Shown here piece by piece: positions 44,187 to 56,015 of a stretch of DNA of 64,000 nucleotides. The notes beneath the pieces are model-generated. The model was not told the DNA's origin. It ran no database searches and was given only the letters and a program-made list of their open reading frames with translations. A program made the translations under genes and the position numbers. The stretch is taken from positions 6,944,001 through 7,008,000 of the forward strand of contig OY744462.1 of NCBI GenBank assembly GCA_963556145.1, read 5' to 3'. How positions within the stretch are numbered: the first letter of the stretch is position 1; every line of letters begins with the position of its first letter. The DNA comes from Hygrocybe punicea (taxonomy: Eukaryota; Basidiomycota; Agaricomycetes; Agaricales; Hygrophoraceae).

Positions 44187-45279
44187 CACTGGATGCAAGC
44201 CATAGCATTTCTACTCAAAATATCTTGAAGTTATCTTGAAATTAATCCATGTTACTTTAACATATCATTGTAAGCAAAACTTTAAAAACATTTTGAATAA
44301 TTTCTATTTGTTTTAAAGGAAGTTATCATAAAAATATCTTGAGTGCTATCTTAAAAGAAATGCAATTTCACAGTCTTTGAACATCTTTCTTTTCTTATAA
44401 TTTTTATCATATCTTTATCATACCTTTTGAAGAAATATACCAAAAATATGCACCATATATCTTATTGCGCTTTTCAAAACTAATGACATTTCAAAAAACA
44501 AATTTGTTAAGTTTGGGGACCTAAGTAAATATTGTAACTCACGAAATACTGCACAGATTTACATGGTTGTAGAATGAAGTTTCATCCAAATTTCAAGGGC
44601 TAGCCACTCCTGTATTTAAATTTAGGAAATATTCAGATTATTGATAGTTACAGGTGCATTTCTGCATTTCAGCGACTAAAACTTGAACAATGAATAACTT
44701 TACAAGGAATGCTCAGATTTACAAGATTGTAGGGAGAAAACCATTCCATTTTTGAAGGGCTAGAAGCTCACATACCGGGATTTTGCTTAAGTTCAGGTTT
44801 TGCACAGGTAATAAGTATGTGCCTTGTTGGGATAAATATTGTCTTAATGCCCAAAAGTATACAAAATCCCGGTATGTGAGCTTCTAGCCCTTCAAAAATG
44901 GAATGGTTTTCTCCCTACAATCTTGTAAATCTGAGCATTCCTTGTAAAGTTATTCATTGTACAAGTTTTAGTCGCTGAAATGCAGAAATGCACCTGTAAC
45001 TATCAATAATCTGAATATTTCCTAAATTTAAATACAGGAGTGGCTAGCCCTTGAAATTTGGATGAAACTTCATTCTACAACCATGTAAATCTGTGCAGTA
45101 TTTCATGAGTTACAATATTTACTTAGGTCCCCAAACTTAACAAATTTGTTTTTTGAAATGTCATTAGTTTTGAAAAGCGCCATAATGTTTTCTGCAAATG
45201 ACATGTTAAAATAATATGGATTAATTTCCAAACAATTTCATGATATTTTTATTAGAAATATTATGGCTTGCATCCAGTG
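44187..45279. mobile_element. TIR element CACTGGATGCAAGC, copy 2, with a nested giant hairpin
   Basis: Ends CACTGGATGCAAGCCAT at both termini (inverted). The outer portions match the element at 35321-36156 in reverse orientation. A 714-bp palindrome is inserted at 44467-45180. Flanks GTAT and TATT give only an ambiguous short duplication. Confidence 0.85.
44467..45180. repeat. 714-bp near-perfect palindrome (319-bp arms)
   Basis: Arms 44467-44785 and 44862-45180 are each 319 bp, from GCGCTTTTCAAAACTAATG to CATACCGGGATTTTG, separated by a 76-bp loop. I find two mismatches (CTCACGAAAT/CTCATGAAAT and CTTGAACAAT/CTTGTACAAT). No ORF of note. Confidence 0.93.
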
Positions 45280-45398
45280 TATTATTGTGCAATCCAACAT
45301 GATCCATGATAATATACAGTTGCAAGCTAATGTAAAAATATGCACACATCAATCTAGTCACTGCAACCACCACAACCATGCCACACGCCATGCACCGA

Positions 45399-47152
45399 CT
45401 AGCACACCCAGTGATCGACTGCCCCCCCACCTGCATCGGACCGTAGGGCATTCAGGGCCTTGCGTACCACGAGCGATTGCTCCCTCAGTTCTTCCGACTC
45501 TGTCCGCGTCACGCTCCGCCGGAGATGCAATATCCTGGAAAAGCATGAGATGTATGTGAGCAAGCGAAGAAACGAAACAAAAGGCAAACATTGGTGACAA
45601 CAGCCACAGGCAGTTCTAGCACAAAGCACTTACAGTCGACAGGCCTTGCAAGAAGCGTAGAAAACGTGTGAAGTGAGGCAACTATAGTAGATATGGGCAA
45701 CTTACAATGATGTTGTTGAGGATAAGTGCAAATGGCAAAGCGAGCCCATGGACCGAGCGGATTGGCCTGGCACACAAAGGGGTGTTCGTGTCAACCTGTT
45801 GCAAGACACGGATCATTTGTAAGATCGTACAGGATATTTTCAGTTGCAGCGAACAAATTCGCAATCGTCATAGCTGAAAACCCAATCATTCCTGGACAAA
45901 AAAAACAGTCAGTGAGCGATCTGCGCATATGGCAAGGGCTACCGGATTTGCCTTGTTTCAGGAACGTCTCCCCCAGACGGCCTTGCATACTTCGCGTGTA
46001 GATGCAGTGCTACACCTCGCTGTCAGTAAGACCAGATAATGAGATCATCCAAGGTAGTTCTTACAACGACAACAACAATTACACACAGCAAGTCGAAGAA
46101 GAAACAACCATAGAGGACAAGCTGACCACCCCAGGACGGTAAGAACGCAATTCACGGTCGACAAGCATCAGTAGCTGCTTACTGCAGTCCGTAGAACGAC
46201 ACGTTCTGGGAGGGTGTTTTCCAGACGGAGGCACGCGGTATTTCCGATGAACGGGTGGAGGACGGGACTGGCGGCTGGGGATCCAAACCACCATTATACT
46301 ACAGGTTTTCATAGACGATGCCGCGTAGACTCACAGTAGATATCGGCCGTGAATGTCCACATTTGAGCCCCCAGGAGGACAAGATAATTGGTCAATAGAA
46401 GGAGCAGTATGGCTTTCTTCCGCCCCGTGAACGCGTACGTCCGTATCAACATGACGGCTACGAAATATGAGTCGACTGCGCACAAAGGGACAATACGTCT
46501 AACCTTGTGGGGCTCCTTGCTGTATGGTGAATCAGCGGATACTCATTGACGGAGAGGGCAGTGTTCTGGCACACGTACCAGAGGGACCACGAGGGCATAA
46601 ATGACATGCACGAGCGGCGCGCACACGCGTGGTTCGTGGTTTAAAATGATCGACCACAAGAACGCGGGCCAGGTGAGAAGAGGATAGTATCTGCAGAAGA
46701 GGTACGCTATTTTGATGGAAGTCAAGCGCGCTTGGTGGATCTGTCGTTCCGATGTGCCTTTAACATAGCTTCCAGACTACGCAATCAATAGTGGATCAAT
46801 CACGCACCAAATAGATCTCCTCGCTGAGCCTCAAATTTCCCTGTCAGCCTGGTGAACGTCGTTGTCTAATGAACAACATACAACAGCAACCATTCAAATA
46901 CTTGGAGGGCATCTATGAGCACAGTCACCGAAGACGATCAACGATAATGCTACCCGGTTGTCAAGAGAGACTCACACAGGGCTGTGAAAAATCGGGACAA
47001 CTCAGCAAAAAAAAAACAAGACACGGAGAATAACACAGACATATTGTGCAATATCGGTATCTGGAGTTATTCGGGTTGAGTAAAAGTTCAACTGGTGAGT
47101 CTGGAACCCACGATTGTAAACTGCTGGCTATTAACGACAGCACATCCTCCAT
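45399..47152 (-). CDS. DUF6533-like multi-pass membrane protein, many small exons
   Basis: Start MEDVLSLIASSLQSW at 47152. Joined through phase-consistent GT-AG introns are ALQVFEWLLLY, LRLSEEIYL, IHQARLTSIKIAYLFCRYYP, LLTWPAFLWSIILNHEP, VIYALVVPL, DSYFVAVMLIRTYAFTGR and KKAILLLLLTNYLVLLG. These continue as GNTACLRLENTLPERV, LVLYGCFFFDLLCVIVVVV, HCIYTRSMQGRLGE, MIGFSAMTIANLFAATENIL, HGLALPFALILNNIIACR, and a cytoplasmic tail ending DAGGGAVDHWVC with TAG at 45399-45401. About seven hydrophobic helices fit the fungal DUF6533 family, membrane proteins of unknown function. Introns of 99 bp (45535-45633) and 65 bp flank an 11-bp exon (45634-45644) and a 90-bp exon (45706-45795). Exact borders of the first exons are uncertain; frames are consistent throughout, so the gene may be intact. 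Confidence 0.7.
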
Positions 47153-47340
47153 TCTACCAGCAGATACCAAGCATGGGACTCTGGAGAGAAACAAGACGGA
47201 AGAATGATGATTTGCTGCTAGCCGACATAGGTAACCGTGTTGACAACCTGTGGGAAACGAGTTTCGAGTTTCAAATTTTAATACGATCAACACTTCGATC
47301 AATATCGCGTTACGTAACAATAGAATTTACGTTTCCGCCG

Positions 47341-49402
47341 CTATAGTTTGCCACGAATCCGGAGGTTGCGACCATACTGTCCAACACTTTGGTCAATCCC
47401 CATGACAGCCTGAGCCTCATCACATAGGATTTCGAACGCTCTTCGAACATGGATCTCTTCCGTCCGTATAACCCCTACAGCGAACCGGATGCAAAATACT
47501 CCGTTCAACTCTGTCTGTGTAAGAAGGATGTCGCTCCTGCCAGAAATACGTTCGTGTAATATTCTGTTGAGCTTGTTCAAATCATCGCCTGAGGGCGGAA
47601 CGTCTCCAATCGTGGTAGGAGGAACAAGACGGAATACTGTCACGGCAAACGAGGGTGGAGCAACGAGCGAAAATTGGGATGATGCGCGGATGAGAGTGGC
47701 AAACAACTCATTCAGTTGAATCGTCTGCGAAAAACAACGGGGTCGTCTTTGTGACATCTCCGTAATGTTTGCGCAATAAACGTACTCGTCGGATGTACTT
47801 TTGGAAACCGGCAACGCCGAAGCTCCGCAACACAAACCAGAGCTTCAGCGATCGAAATCGCCTACCCAAGGTTAGGTGCCAATTACGATACTCGATTGCC
47901 GTGCCTAAGAAATGCAAGTTATAAATTGTTTTTAGCACAACGAAAATCAACGAGGGACTTTACCCGCATCTCCCTCTTTGGTTCTGAGGAATGGTGGGGT
48001 GATATCCAACGCATCCGTGAGGTGTTTGCGATCCCGTACCCATAACGCCGATGCGTCGAAGTTCGTAAGACCCCACTATTACCAAGAAGTCAACGAACCG
48101 CAAGACATGAAAAACGTGAGACAAACTTTGTGGAAGTTCGTACAGAAAGAATCGGCGTACATGTTGATGGCTTTCAATTGGGCGATTCCGCGGTATTCAG
48201 GGCAAGCCAGAGCAACACCGGCCCATGCGGCATCGACGTGGATCCATACATCGGGAAAGTCTCGCACTATCACTCTCCTGAGGAGATATAGCACAACAAG
48301 AAAACTTGATTGCCATACCGACTTCCCCTATCTCTTCCATAAAATCGATTGCCCCAGACGAAGTTGTGCCGAGAGTGGCGACTACACAATTTCAGATTCT
48401 TGATTGGTGGTATTTGGCAACCGGCTAGGACTCACTTAACACAAACGGCTTCCGCCCCTTTGCTAAATCCTCGTTGAGGGCCTCCCGAAGCGATTCTCCT
48501 CGTAGCCCAAAATTATCGTCCGAGAAAACATCGATGGCGCGACAAGATAAACCGAGTACCAAGCCTGCTTTAGACCCTAATGAATGTGTTTGAGTAGTCG
48601 TATAAATCACAAGGTCCGCCGAGCTAGCCTCGGGATTCCGCCGCAAATATAACGACCTGGCCGCTACGATTGCAACCAAAGCGGAATCGGAGGCAGTGCT
48701 CTATGGAGAGAGTAAGTAGAACGTAGTTGCGCTGGTAAATTACCAACGGAACCTGCATAACGCCACCCCCTACGTCCGATTTATTATAGAACGCAGGGCT
48801 CAACCCAAGAAGTTGAGCCGCCCAGTCCATCACTACAACTTCCAGTTCAGTGCAAGCAGGACTAACGGACCACTAGGAACTCGATGAGCCGTACAAATGA
48901 CAACATCGAGAGACGACAACGGCCCACATTGAATCCAGGATTACTAACGGCGGAAGAATAAAGATCGCCGAGTATCCCTTCGAAAGTACATGCAGTGGGA
49001 AAGTAGGCGAAAAATGAGGGATGTTGCCAATGCGTAAGACCTGGATTTGACGGCCATGAAAAACAAGCCGTTCGGGGGGTAACAACACACCAGGCAAAAC
49101 GAGCTTATGGTAGTCATCAGCGATGATTTGGAAATCTTCACCCGTTTCGGGAGCAGAATCTACCGTGACGTAGGGAGACGTTGTGAGTTCTGAGTAGCGT
49201 ACCAAAAACCAGAAGGGGCACCTGGAAGTGTTTGCCGAAGAAAACCAGGCTTCACTTTGGGGACAAGCGGACGATCTTGAAGGGTGTAATAATAATCACA
49301 TATCCTATCGATGGCCTGATAACCAGCTTTGCGGAACCTAAGATTTTTATTAGCCAACACAACGAAATATATATATGCCAGACCCCACTGTTCGATATCC
49401 AT
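47341..49402 (-). CDS. Aromatic-L-amino-acid decarboxylase family (group II PLP enzyme)
   Basis: Start MDIEQ at 49402, joined across ten phase-consistent introns. Exon blocks: [104 protein letters not shown] and [15 protein letters not shown]. They continue as [64 protein letters not shown] (PLP-binding Lys codon 48127-48129), [16 protein letters not shown] and [20 protein letters not shown], ending [17 protein letters not shown] (PLP nitrogen Asp) and NFHKW are the family signatures, and the length of about 490 residues is normal. It should decarboxylate an aromatic amino acid (Trp, Tyr or DOPA); the substrate cannot be read from the sequence. Cytosolic: no signal peptide. No lesion found. 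Confidence 0.9.
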
Positions 49403-49939
49403 GATGGCGCCTGCCAGTAGGCGCTGAACAGGCGAAGACTTTAAAGTTTATAAATTGACCCTGACGGTCTTTTTTGGTAAAGTGAGGCTAGTACTATTTT
49501 GAATCTGACATTCATACCAAATTCATGAGTTTGCACTCCATACTAATCCCCGACCAGAGTACTGAAGTGAAAGTAGAAGGATGTAGATAGGATGTAGATG
49601 GGATTACCATCTTATTTACATAAATTATTATTGTAAAATAACCTTCACAACAACGTGGAAGTAGATGTGATATCAATGATCTCCGTTAAGTGGTGTATAG
49701 TCTTATTGGATGATGAAGCTTCGATGAAGCCTCGAATGTGAGAGGAGAGACGCTCTTGAAGCGCCTCACATCTGTAGTTTGTAGCTCAAGCAAGTTTCAA
49801 TAACGACTTACTTGATTAAATTGAAGGATGAACCAATGAGAGCACAAAAACTACGAAGAAGCTTATACAGTTTGTGAAACGAAAAAACCACCACGATCAA
49901 TAGAACGCCGATAGTGTTCCCCGATTCCACTCCTCTATG
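49403..49939. other. Intergenic, 5' region of the decarboxylase gene
   Basis: AT-rich spacer between the decarboxylase start and the end of the next minus-strand gene. It contains imperfect short inverted words (AAGCTTCGATGAAGC near 49718) but no clear promoter element. Confidence 0.4.
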
Positions 49940-52900
49940 TCATGGCTCCAGCCTGGCATGCCCAATCTGCCTGCTCGCCGTCCGGGGTCCTATGGGCATC
50001 GTAGCGATTCGGCTGGAAGGCTTCTTATCTCTGAGGAGAATTTTTTGATTTGGTGCCAGAGGAAGAGGAGGAGGATCCTCGTCATCAGGGGAGGGATTCA
50101 ACGGCTGTCGAACACTGTGTCTTCCATTGTATTGCGCAGGCGTCGTCTGAGGGACGGAAGGGAAAGCATCAAACAGATCCTTTTCGAGCGGCGACGAGGA
50201 CGACGTGGATCCTGCAGAACCACATGACATTGGGCGATCTGGTTGGGCGTCGGGAGTTGCTGTACCGGCAGATGCTGAGATGACAAAGAGGGGTGGCACA
50301 TCAGGCGGATATGCTGCTGCTGTCGGACGGTATCAGGGACTAAATATTTATTATATATACTCGTCAGAAGAGGAGAGGCATACCAGGTGATTCAGCGATG
50401 CTGGCAAAGGATTTTGTCCGGCCACGCTTCCATATTCTTTCTGCAAAAGAACTCGCTCGACTAAGCCCGGCGCTCTTATTGAATGACGACGACAACCCTA
50501 CCCCCAATGATGGACCAACAGCAGTAGCAGACGACGAGAGGTTCGGACCAGTCCCTGCAACATCTGGATTGGTATTATCAGGTGGGGTGACAACCGACGT
50601 CGAATCCTCCGAGGAAAAGTCCGAAGATGTTGAGATGCTTTTGCGGGGGAAGATGCCGGGTATGGCACCAGAAGCGCTCGCCAGCCTCCGAAAACTCGAA
50701 AAATAGCGATGGCGGAAAGATTTGGCGGGCATGTTGGATTGTGTATCGTTGGCATTTGCGTAGGATTCATCAGGGCCATGATGGGATGAATTTTCACCAT
50801 TAAGTGTCCGGTTCGAGTCCGATGATTGCATTTTAGGTGCACAGTCTGCAGATCGTGAGCGGGGTACGGTTTTCGAAGCGGATGGACTTGACAAGGCTCG
50901 ATGGAAGATGGGCCGGGCCCGTTGCTCGACAGATTTCGGGTTCGCGCTAGCGTTCTGGAAAAGATATATCTTATCCAGAGTGCCAGCGCCCATTGAGGTT
51001 GCCTTGAGTAGTCCCGCGGCCCCACTGTTGTCGCTGGGAATGTCACCCTCTAACAACCTCTTCTCCAACAGTGCGGCGTCTTCCAACAATACGGCCAACT
51101 CGCCATGTCCCGGGCTCTGCGGGGGAATTACGTTAACAATGGCTGGTCGTCGAGTGCGAGACATCTGCGGGGTGACCGGGTAAGATGGTGGCGAATGAGA
51201 ATCCGACGAAGGTATCTCCGTGACTTTCCTGTGAGCCACCGCCGAAAAACTGAGGGGTGTAGAATCTGGCTCAGCGAGGTTTGAGGGGAAGTCAGGCTCC
51301 GCGTAGGAAGGAGGTTGTGAGTATGAAAGCGAATATGTGTGCACTGACACTGTACCGAATTCAGATTCAGACTCTGGGCTCCTCGGTTTCAGTGATCCTG
51401 CAGTCTCATGTCCAGATATAAAGGCAGGCAGGGAACGACTCGCCAAACGCGAAACGGGCGGTGTATTGGCTTCACTCGGCGCGTATTTTCGACTTTCAGG
51501 ATTCAGCAACAAATCATCGGATGTGTTCGGCGACTCAGTCAACGGTGGTTGTGGTGTGAAAGCGTGAGGAGTAATAGAATCGAGAGGCGTCTCGATAATA
51601 ATGGGATCACACAAGGGAGCATTGGGAACTTGTGGTGATGCACCATCAACGATCGAAATATTGAGAATAGAGGGATCTTCAACAGGATCCGAAAGGGGAG
51701 GTTTTGGACTTTGTGGTGATCCATCAACAAGAACAGAGACATCCCTCTCGGGAAAAGTATGATCTTCAGCACGATCAGACAAGGGAAGATTGTGCACTTG
51801 TGGAGATACATCAACTTGAACGGATCCATCCCTCGTATTGATCTCTTGAAATACCTCGTTTGACGTAGCAGTAGTAGTATCGAGGTCGGTGTCGTTCAAT
51901 GACGAGACAAGATCCGTAGTATCAGAGCAGTCCTCTGACGATCCACTCATAGTTTCGACGATCGTGTTCGATAATTCGTCTTCTAATACATGTTGGTCGT
52001 GGATGAGCTGAAAACCTGGCTCTTCTGGCAAGAAAGTGACATTGCCTACAGGGATACCTGAATCTTCGACATCGGTGACATCGATGACGTTGTGAAGAGG
52101 GGTACCAGAATTGTCGTTCTGCTGGTCGGCTTTAAAAGAAACTCCAACAGTTGGAGGGTCAACAATGACAGGATCGGCGGGTGTGCTTCCGCTGGGCGGA
52201 TCGTGATTGGCTGCACTAGGGATGTCGGTCATTGCAGTCTGTGAAAATTTGGCCTCTTCTTGCATCAACTCCCTCGATGTAGACACCGAAATGCCTTGTC
52301 CTGATTCGTCAGCCTCTTCGGTGACTACGACAGATATACCCGCTTGAACCTCTGGATATGACTGGTCCGCTTCCTTCGGTTCCCCATCCAAGGACACGAC
52401 AGACATCTGAGGGGTCACGGTTGCATGACTCTGCGTCTGTCTGTCATCCACAAGTAGTGGGAATACTATCCCGGAATCCGCTGGATCGCTCAAGCCGTTC
52501 ACGAGAGAGTGAATTGGTACTTCGTGGGTTACTGTGGTGACTTCGGTACAATCCTCATCAAGCAGAGTTTCTTGCGTTTCAGCAGTCTGTGCCACGTCGC
52601 TATCACCCAGTGTGGCCGATATGTTATCGTAGGATGTGTGCGCAGCATCCGGTACGCACGTTGGAATAGGCCCAGTTGCCGGTGGGACCTGCACATAGAC
52701 GTCGTGGAGTATAAGTTCCTCTGCAGGCGACAGCTCTGTTTCCGTAGAGAAATCTGGAGCGGATTCTAATACATTCCCAGCAGTAGGTGTTTCCCGTACA
52801 TCCACCGTCGACGATATTGACGACTCCATCTCCACATGGATAGCAGGAGCGGATCCAAGCGGACCATCTACAGCAGGCGTCCGTTGTGCATCCCAAAACA

Positions 52901-53728
52901 AATCTTGATCTGCAGTCGGAGATGACTTTGTAGAAGGTCCAGTTATCCTCGGCGTAAAATGGACTTCCTCCCCGTCTGGTACCACGGGTTCTGACAAACG
53001 CTGAACTGAAAGTGGAGAGGCCAACTGAAGCCGAGATATCTCAGGAGGATGGTGATTCCCAACAACGTCAGCAGCGTTCGCGGCACGACGAGCAATATCG
53101 AGGGCGCGAATGAAGGAACTTTTGGGTGGTGATACCGTGGGTGAATGAAGAGGTGAGGATTCGGGAGTATGTGCAGTAGTAGGAAACGAGGGCGAATGAG
53201 AAAGCAACTCGGGAGATGACAAAGGGGATGGAAACCCAGATAATGGTGATAACGAAGGGGAATGCTCAAGGTTGGTTTGATCGTCGTCCTCGAAGGGACT
53301 CCTACCTCTTCCAACAGGTGTGAAGGTGCCACTTGGCAACGGAGAACCAGATCGACTCAACGGAGCACTGGTGGACCTCAAAACTGAAGGAATCCGGTTC
53401 CCGTACAGCTCGTTTGTCCTCCGTGACTGTGCACCGCCAGCGACTGGAGGCGCACCCAATCCGAAACTTCCTCGAGGGACTGGCACACCCCCCTTCTGCT
53501 CAAACTGCGCTATCTTGTCCCGAAGACCCAAGGAATGGTTGGGCGGCGAGGCCGAGGGAGACACGGAGAGTTGTCGTTGATGCGAGGATACATTTCGTTG
53601 TTGAAAAGCCGCAATGCGCTCCTTGAGATTGACTGGGGGAGCCTGCACCTTGTGGCTAGTCCTACGGTGTTAGTACAGATCAGATTGGAGAGTAATGGCG
53701 GTAGTTGCAGGTCAGACCACACTGACAT
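49940..53728 (-). CDS. Ser/Thr/Pro-rich conserved fungal protein, 1222 residues
   Basis: Three exons: 53728-53718 (MSVW start, 11 bp), 53661-50384, and 50319-49940. Introns are 56 bp (53662-53717, TACTAAC branch site) and 64 bp (50320-50383), and the total is 1223 codons including the stop. The conserved N-terminus reads VQAPPVNLKERIAAFQQRN, then LGLRDKIAQFEQKGGVPVPR and GSFGLGAPP, then ELYGNRIPSV, which I recognise as a recurring motif set in mushroom proteins of unknown function. The middle 800 residues are disordered, rich in Ser/Pro/Asp/Thr. Near the C-terminus are EDAALLEKRLLEGDIPSD, SFRHRYFSSFRRLASASG and SFAERIWKRGRTKSFASIAE. No catalytic domain. The repeated Arg/Ser-Pro motifs suggest a phosphorylated scaffold, which is inference. 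Confidence 0.8.
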
Positions 53729-56015
53729 GTAAAGGAATGACGAGAACGTTAGGACGTTAGAACGAAAAGGATGACCACTAATTATAATGGAAGTGGAAGT
53801 ATTTGGTTGAACCGCGAATAAAAGTCCAGTCACCGTTTTGACGGCAGGTGCTGAAAAGCGCTTAGGCTAATAGTTGACGTTCAATTTGTAGGGAAGCTGT
53901 GGCAAGGCTGGACTTTTTTGAGACGTTGATATGGGAATTGATGTTCCTTGCAATTGGCCAGCCCTTTACGGATGAACGGACAACCTTGTCCAGGGCAGGG
54001 AAGGCGGCATCAGGAAATTGAACATGAAATGAGAAAGTCTTATAAGACCTGATCTGATACATCATAAGTAACATCCAGTATCACTATGATGACAGCCAGG
54101 TCAACTCAGATAATTTATGGTTACCTAGATGAAAATACATCACATCAAGCATATTGATGTCAATGTAGCATTAGTTGCCAACAATGTCTTGACCACTAAT
54201 TCTGGTATTCATTGGTAACCAATGATATTAGAATATCTGTTATTGACTAATAGGAGGGGAAAAAATTCTGCCTTTTAACCATTGTCTTTCTCATTCACTT
54301 ATCTTATAATGGTCTCATGTTAAATCTTCTTGGAATTTATCTGATGTTATCTCAAGGTCTTAGAATTAATTTTATCTAATCTTATCTCAAGGTCTTGGAA
54401 GTTTATCTTATCTCACTTATTGTCTTATTGTCCAATTTGAATGCTTAATATAAGTGTAAGGATGAAAAATTGAGACATGAACAAGATTTTGTATTTTGTT
54501 CAACCCACAGGTGTGCAGCCAAATAGTGCCAACATATGTGTACATATTTATACAGACTCCAGGTACAAGAAAGATAGTTACTTGCCAATGGAATGCCAAA
54601 TCTCAACAGTGTGACCATGCATAGATTTTAATATATCACCACATACAAAATGATTCCAGTCTTGCAATACCTCTGAGAAGAATTCATCATCTTAACATCA
54701 GAATTACATGACTTTATCTTAAAATATCAATGTGTTAGCTACAGGAATAGTGTGACAATATTGTTATCAGAATTACATGACTTGATCTTAAAATATCAAT
54801 GTGATAGCTACAGGAATAGTATGACAATATTGTTATCAGAGTTCTAAATTGTGATAAGCTTATATATCACTAGATCACATGATATCAGTCAGCTATCTGT
54901 TGATAAGATCTGTCTGGAAATCCCTGTGTCTCCACGTTTTCCTGATGCAATGAATCCTCCTGCTACTCGTACGAGTTGAACTCAAGTTTCACCTCGAGAA
55001 ACAGGTGACAGGGCAAATCCAGCTCCTCCATATATCCAGGTCGACTCTCATACGATACATCATGATGGATGTAGAAACGGATTCCGAGTCCGTCAACACC
55101 TATTAATCTGCAATCAAAACCTTGACGGGCAGATCCTTATAGCAAATAACTGTTACGAGTCACTATTACGTCTTGTCAGCCCAGTGGGCGTGGGCACTGT
55201 CGAGTGCAGCACCAGAATTGGCAGACCTTCACAGTTCTCCTGTAACGGGTGGAATGCCTTTGTGGATCTCCTCCCAACCATACGAAGCCTGAAACAAGGC
55301 CATCAGGAAAACGTGGAGACCCCGGTAAGGCATGGCGGAGTTGACAATTGCTAATCAGCCGCCCAGCCACTGATCTAATATTACCTCTTCTTACCTTGGC
55401 GCAGAATTATTTTAGGCTTAGCTCATGTAATATCGTGCTGGTAAATAAATATCTGGTATTACCATTTCAGTGGCGGAATGGCAACATTTTATCATTTACT
55501 GGCATAATGATATGGCCTTAGTATGTCCTTATCATAGTGCCAGCATTCCTGGCAGTGCATGGATGGGGTTACCATGGACTGGAATTATTTTAATGTGAAT
55601 TCATTTCTGGCAAATAAATATCTATTATTACATCGGTAGACGACAAATCCCAGTGAAAAGTCGCAAGTTTTAAAAAGATTTAGATATGATAAGTCCTTTT
55701 AAATTGGGTTGCAAATAATAAAATCGTTTCGAGAGAAAAGACAACGATTAAAAATGAATAAACTAACCAAAAATAGAGACTTATGTTCTTGTAGACTCGT
55801 ACTCACAAAAACTCTTTTTTTGTGTAACTAAGACAAGATGTATCCAATACGAGAATAAATACGAGAACCGCACTGTATGCCTATGATGTCATGGGACTTA
55901 ACATTTTTTCGTTCGTTCCGTCCTTGCCACTTCCCTCCTCTACCACCACCACTATCACCATTATGACGACTACCACTAACCGAGCACAGCACCCTCAACA
56001 GGCCTGTCGTCGAGG
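53729..56015. other. Intergenic, AT-rich with a 69-bp tandem duplication
   Basis: 53729-54660 and 54850-55880 hold no convincing gene. Two diverged copies of a segment containing AATAAATATCTRKTATTAC lie near 55445-55470 and 55612-55630, possibly old repeat copies. 55880-56015 is the leader of the kinase gene. Confidence 0.45.
54698..54835. repeat. 69-bp tandem duplication
   Basis: Units 54698-54766 and 54767-54835 share TCAGAATTACATGACTT, ATCAATGTG and GCTACAGGAATAGT with about four substitutions. A third start (TCAGAGTTC) follows. Confidence 0.9.

Noticed and set aside
47978..48403. 141-codon plus-strand frame
   Set aside because: Lies antisense to well-matched decarboxylase exons.
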